Below are positions 33,023-41,244 of a DNA stretch of 46,471 bases, in pieces. Location: positions 1 through 46,471 of the forward strand of contig JAOAAA010000011.1 in NCBI GenBank assembly GCA_026419115.1, written 5' to 3'. Positions within the stretch are counted from its first letter, which is position 1. The number at the start of each line of letters is the position of its first letter. Origin of the DNA: Gemmataceae bacterium (lineage in GTDB: Bacteria > Planctomycetota > Planctomycetia > Gemmatales > Gemmataceae). The notes beneath the pieces are model-generated. The model saw nothing but the letters and a program-made list of their open reading frames with translations, did no database searches and was not told the DNA's origin. A program made the translations under genes and the position numbers.

Positions 33023-33760
33023 CTAAATACCACTGCCACTTTCCTGTTCGTGCACATGCAGACCGCACTCTTTCTTTTTTTGACCAGCCCAACGTCCGGC
33101 CCGCTCATCTTCCCCTTCCCCCACTGCCGTTGTGCAAGGCCAACAACCAATACTTGGGTATCCCTGATCGTGGAGTGGATTATAAGGGACGTTGTGTTTT
33201 AGAATGAAAGCCCAAACTTCCTTCTTGGTCCATTTCAACAGGGGATTGATTTTCACCACTTGGAATTTAGGGTCCCATTGAACAATGCTGGCTCCCTTGC
33301 GTTCGTCGGTTTGGTCACCTCGAATACCACTGATCCAAGCGTGATAGCCCACGACAGCTTTCTTCAGCGGGATAATTTTTCGATCTCGACAACATTGATC
33401 GGGTTGGAGAACATAAAGCGGGCCACCGTGCTTTTTCTCATATTCCTCCACCGTGAGTTCCGGTTGGATCATTTCCACAGCAATGCCGTATCTTTGGAGA
33501 ATTCGTTCGCGGAGTTCTAATGTCTGTACGAATTGGTAGCCCGTATCAAGGTTAATCACCCGAACTCGTGGTTCGATCTCCGCGAGCATGTGGAGAATGC
33601 AACATCCCTCGGCCCCAAAAGCGGTGGCCATCATCAATTTGGGGAAAAATTTTTGTACTCCCCAAGTGAGTATTTCTTGAGGGGTTGCCTGACTCAGGTC
33701 TTGATTCGCTTGTGCAATCTGCTCCGCAGATAAATGAGTGGGTATGTTGGCGGGTTCCAT
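33023..33760 (-). CDS. cysH: Phosphoadenylyl/adenylyl-sulfate reductase, [4Fe-4S] APS-type
   Basis: 245 residues. It reduces APS to sulfite with thioredoxin. The two cysteine pairs that hold the cluster in APS reductases are present: CCRDRK (Cys123-124) and GCWPC (Cys206, Cys209). The catalytic Cys is in KKECGLH (Cys232). Other motifs are INLDTGYQF and SGIRGDQTDERKGA. The cluster motif indicates APS rather than PAPS as substrate, matching a stand-alone ATP sulfurylase (29745) and the absence of an APS kinase in the window. The ATG is 28 bases after the -10 of a good promoter. No sulfite reductase gene is seen. Confidence 0.95.
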   Translation of the reverse strand: MEPANIPTHLSAEQIAQANQDLSQATPQEILTWGVQKFFPKLMMATAFGAEGCCILHMLAEIEPRVRVINLDTGYQFVQTLELRERILQRYGIAVEMIQPELTVEEYEKKHGGPLYVLQPDQCCRDRKIIPLKKAVVGYHAWISGIRGDQTDERKGASIVQWDPKFQVVKINPLLKWTKKEVWAFILKHNVPYNPLHDQGYPSIGCWPCTTAVGEGEDERAGRWAGQKKKECGLHVHEQESGSGI

Positions 33761-33787
33761 ATCAACCTATGTTTATAATCTTACCCA

Positions 33788-33816
33788 AGTTTAACAAGAT
33801 TAAACAACCAAGTCAA
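33788..33816 (-). promoter_or_regulatory. Promoter of the cysH-rrf2 operon with a palindrome over its -10
   Basis: In the minus direction TTGACT (33816-33811), a 17-base spacer, then TAAACT (33793-33788). The palindrome GTTTAA-CAAGA-TTAAAC (33789-33805) covers the -10 and the adjoining spacer. A protein bound there would block RNA polymerase, and the Rrf2 protein encoded in this operon is the obvious candidate. Confidence 0.6.
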
Positions 33817-33846
33817 GTCAGCCCCCCCTTGTATTAAGGAATCCTG

Positions 33847-33878
33847 AAAATTATTAGTCGTTAAAATTATTAGTCGTT
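33847..33878. repeat. Perfect 16-base tandem duplication
   Basis: AAAATTATTAGTCGTT occurs twice with no gap (33847-33862 and 33863-33878), followed by more T. It lies in the 235-base gap between the nitrilase-type gene and cysH, upstream of the cysH promoter. Confidence 0.85.
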
Positions 33879-33995
33879 TTTTTAGACATGGGTCAAATCG
33901 ACCTTCTAAGTGGTGAGTCTCCCTCGAAATCAATTCGATCTTCTCCAAAGAGAATACACTGATGAAGTGAAATTATTACTGGCAATTCGAGTGAC

Positions 33996-34796
33996 TTAGG
34001 AATAAACGTCTGGTTTCCGATCTTGAAGAACGTGTAATCGGTCACGAATCCCCCTGATCTTTTCTTTAGAAATTTCGCCGACGAGTAATGTCTCTTCGGT
34101 TTCAGAGGCCGAGGTGAGGATGGTGCCCGCCGGATCATAAAGGGTGGAACAGCCCCCAAAAATCGTTCCCAAATCCTCTCCACAGCGATTAACCCCAGCA
34201 TAATAGACTTGGTTTTCGATAGCTCGGCATTGATTGATGATTTTCCAATGAGCGATCCTCAGAAGCGGAAAGGCAGCAGGAACCAACAGAAACTCCGCAC
34301 CCGAGAGGGTCAGTTTTCGTGCTAATTCGGGGAAGCGAATATCGTAGCAGATCATAATACCAACTGTGAAATCTTTCAAACGAAACAAGGTGAGGCTATC
34401 GCCAGATTTCAAATACTGATGTTCACAAATGGGTTCGGCAGTGATTAAATGGATTTTGCGATACTTGGCCAAGAGTTGTCCCGAAGAATCGATCACTACA
34501 ACCGTATTGAAGATTTCTGTACCGACCCGTTCGGATAACCCTGCAATGATCGCAATCTGATTTTCCCGAGCGGTTTGGGCCAAGGAGCAAAAGGGTCCGT
34601 CGGACCATGAAGAGGCTTTTTCAACGATGGTCGGCATATGATAGCCTGTATCGCACATCTCGGGAAAAACCACCAGATCGCACTGTTTCTGAGAGGCCTG
34701 ACGGGAAAATTCAACCATCTTTTGAACATTGGCAGAAACATTCCCCACGGCACAGGTGAGCTGGGCTAGGCCGACTCGAAGGATGGAATCGCTCAT
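33996..34796 (-). CDS. Carbon-nitrogen hydrolase (nitrilase superfamily)
   Basis: 266 residues with the complete Glu-Lys-Cys triad: LVVFPEMCDTG (Glu46), YRKIHL (Lys114) and IMICYDIRFPEL (Cys150). The family hydrolyses nitriles, amides, or N-carbamoyl compounds; the sequence around the triad (KIHL, CYDIRFPE) is closest to the Nit/omega-amidase and related aliphatic-amidase branches. The substrate is not determined. There is no signal peptide. It starts 8 bases after the Ser/Thr kinase gene (34805-36160) ends on the same strand, so the two are almost certainly co-transcribed, which is unusual for this family. Confidence 0.9.
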   Translation of the reverse strand: MSDSILRVGLAQLTCAVGNVSANVQKMVEFSRQASQKQCDLVVFPEMCDTGYHMPTIVEKASSWSDGPFCSLAQTARENQIAIIAGLSERVGTEIFNTVVVIDSSGQLLAKYRKIHLITAEPICEHQYLKSGDSLTLFRLKDFTVGIMICYDIRFPELARKLTLSGAEFLLVPAAFPLLRIAHWKIINQCRAIENQVYYAGVNRCGEDLGTIFGGCSTLYDPAGTILTSASETEETLLVGEISKEKIRGIRDRLHVLQDRKPDVYS

Positions 34797-34804
34797 GTTA
34801 CCCC

Positions 34805-36160
34805 CTAGAGTCTATCGTAAAAATCGATGAGATGCTCTGCCATGGAAGAGGCAGATTGGAATCGATCGCTGGGGTTGCGTGCCAGAGATTGATAAACGAA
34901 TTCCTGTAGCGGCACGGGGATATAATCGGGCAGAGGTGAGATCGCCCCGAGATGCACTTTATCCCGAACCGTAGTGGCATTATCGCCGGAAAAAGGAAGT
35001 TTCCCCGAAAGCATTTCGTAAAGCATGACCCCGACGGCCCACAGGTCGATAGTCACCGAGCGGTTGCCATCCCAAGCCTCGGGAGCCATATAAGCGGGGG
35101 TTCCTGCAATCGTGGTGGAAGAGTATTCATTTTGATTAGGAACCAACCGAGCCAACCCGAAGTCAGCAATTCGCGGATTCATTCCTTCAAGCAAAACGTT
35201 GGCCGGTTTGAGATCGCGATGGATGAGATTGCGATGGTGTAAGTGAGCCAACCCGTTCAAGATGCCACTTGTGATTTCGATGGCTGTTTCTATGCTCGGG
35301 GATTTCCCTTGATGTTTCTTCAACCAACGATTCAGGCACCCATCGGAAGCATAGTGACTCACAATAGCGAGATACCCATCATAGATTTCTGCTTCTACGA
35401 TAGGCATAACATTTTCATGTCCCGAGGCTTGGACCCAAACTTCAGCTTCCCGACGAACATCGTGGACGTCGGTCAAACCTGTGTTTGGAAACTTAATAGC
35501 AAATCGTGTGGTAGCCAATCCCCCTCGACGTTCGGCCAACCAAACGACCCCATAGGTTCCAGAACCTATTTTTTCAACGAGGGTGTAGTTCCCAATCCGG
35601 CTGCCTGAGATTAATTCACGGGGTCCGCGAGAGGCTGTGTTTTTCGCAAGGGTGGGGATAGTGGTCAGTCCTTGCTGTTCCTGAAGCGGAATGAATAGAT
35701 TTTCCTTATGAGTCCTGAGTAATTTGAGAATTTTATCTATCGTAGTATATTCATAGACCTTGGTAGAAAAAATCGCGTCGAGGTGTCGAAGAATAAACGG
35801 AAGATGTTTCTTATCTTTGACGAAGTAAACTGCTTTTTTACCCAAGGCAAGGGCATAGCCTGCTTCGACTAGAACACTTGAAACTATCCGCTCGGGATAC
35901 AACAGTAAAAAATACCGAGAAGCTCTTAGGGCTCCCAAATCTCGATAAACCGCGTAATCGGGCACATCGAACATATCGGGAGATTCGACATTCCGGCCTG
36001 CAAAAAAAGCGGTCAAACCACACTCGTTCTCAAGGCAATGGACCACTTGCAGTGCTTGAGCGCGCAGAGCCTGATACTCCTCTTCATTTGAGGTAGCCGC
36101 CATGGGGCAGGAAACGAAAACGTCGTAGGTGGGATTGGGGTGACTCATGGGATTAGTCAT
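34805..36160 (-). CDS. Ser/Thr protein kinase with nucleoside deoxyribosyltransferase/TIR-like N-terminal domain
   Basis: 451 residues. The C-terminal kinase domain (about 190-451) looks active: GSGTYGVV loop, FAIKF (Lys223), HRDLKPAN (Asp316), DFG (Asp333), GTPAYMAPE. The N-terminal domain (about 11-155) begins YDVFVSCPMA and contains DYAVYRDLGALRASRYFLL and SSVLVEAGYALALGKKAVYF. That arrangement, with a strand, an acidic helix, an S-x-x-x-E motif (Glu99) and GYALALGK, resembles nucleoside 2-deoxyribosyltransferases and the related TIR-like nucleotide-processing folds. No membrane segment or signal peptide. It is followed 8 bases on by a nitrilase-type gene. Start choice is uncertain; ATG at 36148 is an alternative and neither has a good Shine-Dalgarno. 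Confidence 0.85.
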   Translation of the reverse strand: MTNPMSHPNPTYDVFVSCPMAATSNEEEYQALRAQALQVVHCLENECGLTAFFAGRNVESPDMFDVPDYAVYRDLGALRASRYFLLLYPERIVSSVLVEAGYALALGKKAVYFVKDKKHLPFILRHLDAIFSTKVYEYTTIDKILKLLRTHKENLFIPLQEQQGLTTIPTLAKNTASRGPRELISGSRIGNYTLVEKIGSGTYGVVWLAERRGGLATTRFAIKFPNTGLTDVHDVRREAEVWVQASGHENVMPIVEAEIYDGYLAIVSHYASDGCLNRWLKKHQGKSPSIETAIEITSGILNGLAHLHHRNLIHRDLKPANVLLEGMNPRIADFGLARLVPNQNEYSSTTIAGTPAYMAPEAWDGNRSVTIDLWAVGVMLYEMLSGKLPFSGDNATTVRDKVHLGAISPLPDYIPVPLQEFVYQSLARNPSDRFQSASSMAEHLIDFYDRL

Positions 36161-36535
36161 ATTTTGACAAACATCAGGGCAAGCAGACAGAGTAAATTAT
36201 CTAGAAGCCGATAAATCCGCCTAAAACTTTAACGAATCGGTGCTCAGCGGAATACCTTGTTAAATAGGATAAAGATTAGTTATTGTAAGTACTAACAGAA
36301 GTACTTCGATGAACTTATACTTGGGATTGTGTTCATAGTCGGGGTTCGGGGTTCGGCGTAAGTACAAAGAGAGGTACTTTGATGAACTGGAACCCGATTC
36401 AACGGAAGCATCGACGAGAGCAAAAATTTTTTGCTCTCGATTTATTAAGGGATCGCTCTCTTGTACCCATCAACTACAAAATAAAGGATGGTGGATTATA
36501 AGGATACCCCAGTTGGTATCTGAGGTTAAGGTGCC
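36161..36535. other. 375-base divergent region between kinase and aminotransferase genes
   Basis: Holds two copies of a 31-base repeat with an internal palindrome (36285-36388, listed). A GGGGTTCGGGGTTCGG stretch lies between them at 36341-36356. No credible gene was seen and no clear promoter. Confidence 0.6.
36285..36388. promoter_or_regulatory. Two 31-base direct repeats, each with AAGTAC-N8-GTACTT
   Basis: Copies at 36285-36315 and 36358-36388, 73 bases apart. In both the ends GTAAGTAC and GTACTTYGATGAACT are conserved, while the 8 bases in the centre differ (TAACAGAA and AAAGAGAG). Conservation of the palindromic arms but not the spacer is the pattern of binding sites for a dimeric regulator. 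Confidence 0.55.
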
Positions 36536-37894
36536 ATGACACTTCAAGAACGTTACGAAAGAGAATTTCCAAAATCGCGAGCGAAAGCCCTTGAAGCTCA
36601 AATCGTCTTTCCCGGAGGTGTCACGCACGATTTGCGAATCATGCAACCTTTTCCTATCTACACCGCCTCAGCGCAGGGGGCCTATAAATTTGATCTCGAT
36701 GGTCATAAGTTGGTGGATTATTGGGCGGGTCATGGATCGATGCTTCTGGGGCACTCGAATCCCCAGATGGTCGAGGCGGTGCAAAAGCAAGTGGCCCTGT
36801 GTACCCATGCTGGGGGTAATAGCGAGCTGGAATTGGAATGGGGAAAACTGGTACAAAAATTGGTTCCTTGTGCGGAATTCGTTCGATTTACCGGCTCGGG
36901 AACCGAGGCCACTTTAATGGCTTTGCGTTTAGCCCGTGTTTATACCGGCCGGCAGAAATTCTTGAAGTTTGCCGGCCATTTTCATGGTTGGCACGATGGG
37001 GTTGCCATCGGGTCCGATCCCCCATATGGTTCTCTTTCCGTTCCGGGAATACCGAACGAGATCGCGAAATTTACTGTGGTCATTCCTCCGAATCAACCGG
37101 AACTTTTGGAATCGACGCTGAAGGCCGACCCTGAGATCAGTGCCATCATTCTTGAACCGACAGGCGGACATTGGGGAGCTGTTCCCATTCGCGGCGAGTT
37201 TTTACAACATTGCCGGACCCTTGCGGATCGATACGGGCAGGTCCTCATATTCGATGAAGTCATCACGGGTTTTCGGGTTTCACCCGCGGGGGCACAGGGT
37301 TACTATCAGGTTCGTCCCGATTTAACCACATTGGCAAAAATCCTTGCTGGAGGACTTCCGGGAGGTGCGGTCGTGGGTCGGCGAGAAATTCTCTCGGCCA
37401 TCGAATCACGGCCGGGCAAGCCAAAGGTTCGGCATCCCGGAACCTACAATGGGAACCCTCTCTCTGCCGCAGCGGGCATCGCCACGTTGAAGCAAATTGC
37501 CACAGGCACACCCTGCGAGTTGGCCAACCGTGCTGGCAAAAATTTACGTAATCGTCTTAATGAAATGTTCCATCGCGAGAATCTCCCTTGGATTGCCTAC
37601 GGGGATTTTTCCATGTTCCGGTTACTCCCTCGTTATCATGGTCCCCGACCCAAAATGGCTACCGGAGATGCCGACGGCTTTATCCCTTATGAGGGCGATC
37701 TGGAAAAGCTCGATGGTTCCAGTGACCCCCAATTCAAATTTGCCTTCCGACAGGCCATGTTGCTCAACGGAGTCGATCTTCCGGGCTTCGGGGGTTGGCT
37801 GACCGCGTGCCATACCGATACCGAAATTGAGATAACCGTTCAGGCTGTAAGAAATGCAATTCACTTACTCGCTGCGGAACAAATTGGCTCATGA
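36536..37894 (+). CDS. Class-III aminotransferase, glutamate-1-semialdehyde aminomutase-like
   Basis: 452 residues, PLP-dependent. Seen: FPGGVTHDLR, DYWAGHGSMLLGH, FTGSGTEATLMALRLAR (119-135), GHFHGWHDG, the PLP-pairing IFDEVITGFR (Asp240) and the Schiff-base lysine in TTLAKILAGGLPGGAVVGR (Lys268), and HPGTYNGNPL. It belongs to the HemL/GSAM branch. Real HemL is shorter (about 430) and the motifs differ in detail, so it may be a paralogue that acts on another amino donor; I give no gene symbol. It has no adjacent haem genes. The repeat pair upstream may regulate it or the divergent kinase operon. Confidence 0.82.
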   Translation: MTLQERYEREFPKSRAKALEAQIVFPGGVTHDLRIMQPFPIYTASAQGAYKFDLDGHKLVDYWAGHGSMLLGHSNPQMVEAVQKQVALCTHAGGNSELELEWGKLVQKLVPCAEFVRFTGSGTEATLMALRLARVYTGRQKFLKFAGHFHGWHDGVAIGSDPPYGSLSVPGIPNEIAKFTVVIPPNQPELLESTLKADPEISAIILEPTGGHWGAVPIRGEFLQHCRTLADRYGQVLIFDEVITGFRVSPAGAQGYYQVRPDLTTLAKILAGGLPGGAVVGRREILSAIESRPGKPKVRHPGTYNGNPLSAAAGIATLKQIATGTPCELANRAGKNLRNRLNEMFHRENLPWIAYGDFSMFRLLPRYHGPRPKMATGDADGFIPYEGDLEKLDGSSDPQFKFAFRQAMLLNGVDLPGFGGWLTACHTDTEIEITVQAVRNAIHLLAAEQIGS

Positions 37895-38170
37895 TTTCTG
37901 GGACACTCGAAGTTTTCATTGATTCGAGTTGCACTGGAAAGAAAAATCTCAACGAAGCCTTTTAGACTAACAGGCCAGTTACCCTATTGGTTATCATCTC
38001 TATAAGGTCGAGACTTACAATCCCCTTTCTCAAGCATCATTACGCTTGATGATTCAAACAAAGGTTGCAATAATAGGATTCACATCCCACTCGGCGGACA
38101 CAATCACATCACATCAATCAAATCATATCCTTCAAATAACCGGTGTGGTTCGTTTAGAGTCAGGTGAAGG

Positions 38171-39067
38171 TTAATTCCGTTGTAACCAAATGGCGCTGCC
38201 CGGTTCCGCCACTCCTTTCGGGAATAATTCGATCGTCTTTTCACGATGAGAATTCAGAAGATAACTCATCCAGAGAAAAATCGAAAATTCTCGATTGAAC
38301 TGTAAAAAAGCCCGCACAAAATAAGGTTCATTCCACGCGATCCCTCGTTCGTACCAACTCTGGTCGAACTCGAAAGGCCAATGAATATCGTGAATATGGA
38401 CGAAACACCCCGAACCAATCCGAGGGATCGCCTCGAAGAAAAGATAATTGACATCGGCTCCCAATTTCCCCACATGCGAAGAATCGATAAACAAAATATC
38501 TTGGGCACCTAACTCCGTAAATAGAGTAGGATCGATTTCCTGAACCTTTTGGGGGCGCACCTCACAGCGTTTTCGATCTGCTTCGGTCAAAAGCGAAAGC
38601 AATCGTTCGGGATAGGGGTCAATAAAAGTCAAGCGAGTCTCGGAATCTTCATTTAGTGCATCGAGCATCAAGGCCGAGGAAAATCCCGACCCCACCTCGA
38701 TAATCCGTTTGGGACGATATTTCCGGATCATGGCCTGCAACATACGAGCTTCGCCCGACTCATACCAAGGTTGCTTCGTGTGGTAGCGCAACCCCGCTTG
38801 GGGTTGCTCGGTGTAAGGAAAAGGCTCGGTATATGGAACGAGTTCTTTGAGATTCTCAAGTTGCGCTTCCGCATTCAGATCGATGCCGAGCAGTTGCGTA
38901 TAATCGGTACGAAAAAGAGTTTTGGCATTCTTGCGGAGTTCCTCGTAACTGGGCAAGGGCCAACCATAATCTCCCCGACGCCCATCAATTCGCGGACTAC
39001 CCGTAAAATGATAGGCCAGTTTTCTATACAGGTACTGATAGCCTGGAAGCCAACGTAATCCTTTCAC
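38171..39067 (-). CDS. Class I SAM-dependent methyltransferase (Methyltransf_24-like)
   Basis: 298 residues. The SAM-binding motif I is RIIEVGSGFSSALML (about 118-132), followed by LTFIDPYPERL as motif II and DILFIDSSHVGKLGADVNY as the later acidic motif. The C-terminal DIHWPFEF block is typical of this branch. The N-terminal 90 residues are not recognised. Substrate unknown; related proteins occur in polysaccharide and natural-product clusters. The start is a GTG (39067-39065); the overlapping ATG two bases upstream leads directly into a stop, so it cannot be used. No good Shine-Dalgarno. Confidence 0.85.
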   Translation of the reverse strand: MKGLRWLPGYQYLYRKLAYHFTGSPRIDGRRGDYGWPLPSYEELRKNAKTLFRTDYTQLLGIDLNAEAQLENLKELVPYTEPFPYTEQPQAGLRYHTKQPWYESGEARMLQAMIRKYRPKRIIEVGSGFSSALMLDALNEDSETRLTFIDPYPERLLSLLTEADRKRCEVRPQKVQEIDPTLFTELGAQDILFIDSSHVGKLGADVNYLFFEAIPRIGSGCFVHIHDIHWPFEFDQSWYERGIAWNEPYFVRAFLQFNREFSIFLWMSYLLNSHREKTIELFPKGVAEPGSAIWLQRN

Positions 39068-39363
39068 ATAGCACCAACAGGTTAAGATTCTTAAAAATCG
39101 TATGATTAGAATATGGCTTACCCAGTTACGAACCAGTCTGAGAAATATCGATCCAGTGACAACGCTGTGGTCGAGTGACTAACATAATTTTGAATTGAAG
39201 GGGATCATTTGAATGCGATCCTCTCTGAGCAGAACGAACCAGCGAAAGGCTTGACGTGCCTACCTGCACAGATTCCTTCACAATCGTTGAGTTATAGGCA
39301 ACAAAACAATATGCAACCAAACAAAAAATCTTGTTATCGTACCTTCGAGAGGAGAAATAATTC

Positions 39364-39765
39364 ATGGATCGGTCCGGTGAGTTAAACGAAGTCGCAGAGA
39401 AGCTCGGTATCGGCCATTATCAACGGCATGTGTTGCTATGTGTGGGAGATCAATGTTGCTCGCCTGCCGAAGGTCAAGCAGCTTGGGAAGCTCTGAAATC
39501 GGAATTGAAAAACAAAGGCCTTTCTTTGAGCCAAGCACCGAACGCCTGCTATCGAACCAAGGCAGGATGTTTGAGGGTGTGTAAATCGGGTCCGATCGCG
39601 GTTGTGTATCCCGAGGGGGTCTGGTATCACAGCATGACCGCCGATCGCATTCCGCAATTGGTTCAACAACATCTGATCGAGGGCCAACCGCTGGCCGATT
39701 TGGTCTTTGCAGAAAATCCCCTCTCGCTCAGCAATCACGACGAGGAGAGAAAAGATCAGGAATAA
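39364..39765 (+). CDS. Thioredoxin-like [2Fe-2S] ferredoxin
   Basis: 133 residues. The core (about 18-115) has HVLLCVGDQCCS, then NACYRTKAGCLRVCKSGPIAVVYPEGVWY, cited here by parts, with Cys26, Cys31, Cys69 and Cys73 in the positions that hold the [2Fe-2S] cluster in thioredoxin-like ferredoxins (NuoE/Shethna type). Two further cysteines, Cys32 and Cys62, are also present. It is an electron carrier of the cytoplasm; partner not evident. In other bacteria similar proteins sit near cobalamin or nitrogen-fixation genes, neither of which is seen here. AGAGGAG lies 9 bases before the ATG. Confidence 0.9.
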   Translation: MDRSGELNEVAEKLGIGHYQRHVLLCVGDQCCSPAEGQAAWEALKSELKNKGLSLSQAPNACYRTKAGCLRVCKSGPIAVVYPEGVWYHSMTADRIPQLVQQHLIEGQPLADLVFAENPLSLSNHDEERKDQE

Positions 39766-39803
39766 CAAGAAGGTCCGCTTCGCAGAGATTCTTCTCTTTC
39801 AGG

Positions 39804-39845
39804 AATCACCACAAACAAGAATCCCCTCCGTTGTTTGTGGTGATT
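39804..39845. terminator. Perfect 15-base hairpin between converging genes
   Basis: AATCACCACAAACAA (39804-39818) and TTGTTTGTGGTGATT (39831-39845) pair perfectly across a 12-base loop. It lies 39 bases after the ferredoxin stop and 65 bases from the LRR gene's stop. No T-run follows. Probably a bidirectional stop or mRNA 3' end. Confidence 0.6.
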
Positions 39846-39910
39846 GATCACGTTGCAGACAATCCCCCCCCCTGACTCACTCAGGGCCAACCACCTCAGC
39901 TGAACAAAAG

Positions 39911-41140
39911 TTACGAAACGGCATCGGTCCCATATTTTTCGCGAAGGGCTTTGTACCGATCCGGTGTAATACGGTTTCCACTTAGGGCTAACCAGTTTAA
40001 CTTGGGGAAAGCATCGGTCTGAAGGAGAGCATCGGCCCCGACATTGGTAATCCCACGATTCGATAACGTGATGGACTCAAGATTCTTCAAATAAGGGGAT
40101 TGCACCAATTCTAAAATTTCGTCATCACCCGAAGAATCACGATCGTCATTGCGGGTCAACCATAAATCGATCACCCGTAAATCACTGGCTTGAGGAGATC
40201 GAGCCAAAGCGCGAAATGAATCGACCCCAAGTTTACAAGATCGTAGGTACAAAGTTTCGAGCTTGAAATGTTTCGAGGTAATCAGTTCAGAAAAACCCGC
40301 ATCGGTCATTCGCGTTTCCCAAAGGTAAAGCCGACGTAGATTTTGAAAACGCCGATTGGCGGCAATTTGTCGAACCCCTGTATCGGAAATCTCGTGACTG
40401 CCTCCTAAATTCAACAAACGCAAAGTCTCGGCAAAGGGAGCATGACAAATCTGATGGACCCCGTGATCGGTTACATGGTTACTCCAAGCACTGAGAATTT
40501 CTAACTCGCGACAGGCAGGGCAGCGGACAATCGGTTCCAAAGCACGATCGTTCAGACCGACGTTATAAAGTCGTAAATACTCAATCCGATTGAGGTACGG
40601 TAGACTAAAAAGGGTTTCAAAAGTTTCCAACGGGGTAAACAAAGCATCCAATCCTAAACCCCGAACGTGCATGAGTGCCGGATTTCGTCCAAAAGCCTCA
40701 AGGCTCTCAAAACTCCCCCAGAGGTTGAGCCGTATGAGTGGCTGCTTGTGATTAAACAATTTTTGACCATGCTCTGCGAATTGGGCAAATGAGAATTTGA
40801 GTTGCTCGATAAATCCTCGGTCAAAGGCCGATTCGGCCAGTGTGTTAAGAAAGTTCTGTCTCCGATTAAACCAACGATTATACGGAGCAATCCAACGCCG
40901 TCGTTCAAGGGAACCGGCAGACTTAAAAAGTTCTTTGCATTTGCGTTCCATCTCGCTATGGCGGGCGGTACCATCGATGAATTTGGTCTTAGCGATTTGG
41001 CAGCGAATAAATTCAGCGCGGATTTCCTCCCCGTGTTCCTCCAGCCAATCGGAGTAAATCAAGCGACGAGCCTCATCATGCGGGTATTCGACAATCCCCC
41101 GAAGCAGTGCTTCTTGATCCTCATTGACAATCCGCGACAT
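39911..41140 (-). CDS. Repeat-companion domain plus leucine-rich repeat protein
   Basis: 409 residues from ATG 41140, preceded by GAGGGAACC; an extension to 41191 lacks support. The first 50 residues carry EALLRGIVEYPHDEARRLIYSDWLEEHG, cited here in part as YPHDEARRLIYSDWLEEHG, the 'repeat-companion' domain (TIGR02996 type) that I know mainly from Gemmata-group planctomycetes. Then come degenerate leucine-rich repeats, for example LNRIEYLRLYNVGLND, LRRLYLWETRMTDAGF and LNWLALSGNRITPD. No signal peptide. The role is unknown; LRRs suggest protein binding. It is 103 bases after the ABC ATPase gene on the same strand, across a repeat pair. Confidence 0.9.
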   Translation of the reverse strand: MSRIVNEDQEALLRGIVEYPHDEARRLIYSDWLEEHGEEIRAEFIRCQIAKTKFIDGTARHSEMERKCKELFKSAGSLERRRWIAPYNRWFNRRQNFLNTLAESAFDRGFIEQLKFSFAQFAEHGQKLFNHKQPLIRLNLWGSFESLEAFGRNPALMHVRGLGLDALFTPLETFETLFSLPYLNRIEYLRLYNVGLNDRALEPIVRCPACRELEILSAWSNHVTDHGVHQICHAPFAETLRLLNLGGSHEISDTGVRQIAANRRFQNLRRLYLWETRMTDAGFSELITSKHFKLETLYLRSCKLGVDSFRALARSPQASDLRVIDLWLTRNDDRDSSGDDEILELVQSPYLKNLESITLSNRGITNVGADALLQTDAFPKLNWLALSGNRITPDRYKALREKYGTDAVS

Positions 41141-41147
41141 CCGGTTC

Positions 41148-41244
41148 CCTCTCAGGTTCCCTTGAGTTCCATCTATTCTCGATTTCCGCATCCATGCCGA
41201 TACTGAGCCTTTACCAACTCCTTTCAGGTTCCCTTTGTACCATC
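41148..41244. repeat. Direct repeat pair, 72 bases apart
   Basis: CTCAGGTTCCCTTGAGTTCCATC-type sequence at 41148-41173 recurs at 41220-41244 with a few mismatches and one indel. The second copy overlaps the stop codon (41243-41245) of the ABC ATPase gene and the first lies just upstream of the LRR start. Confidence 0.65.

Noticed and set aside
33893-34201. Minus-strand reading frame of 102 residues
   Set aside because: It overlaps the 3' end of the nitrilase-type gene in another frame and has no start signal.
36536-37894. Naming the aminotransferase hemL
   Set aside because: It belongs to the HemL-like branch but differs in length and motif detail, and has no haem-gene context. A housekeeping HemL could be elsewhere.
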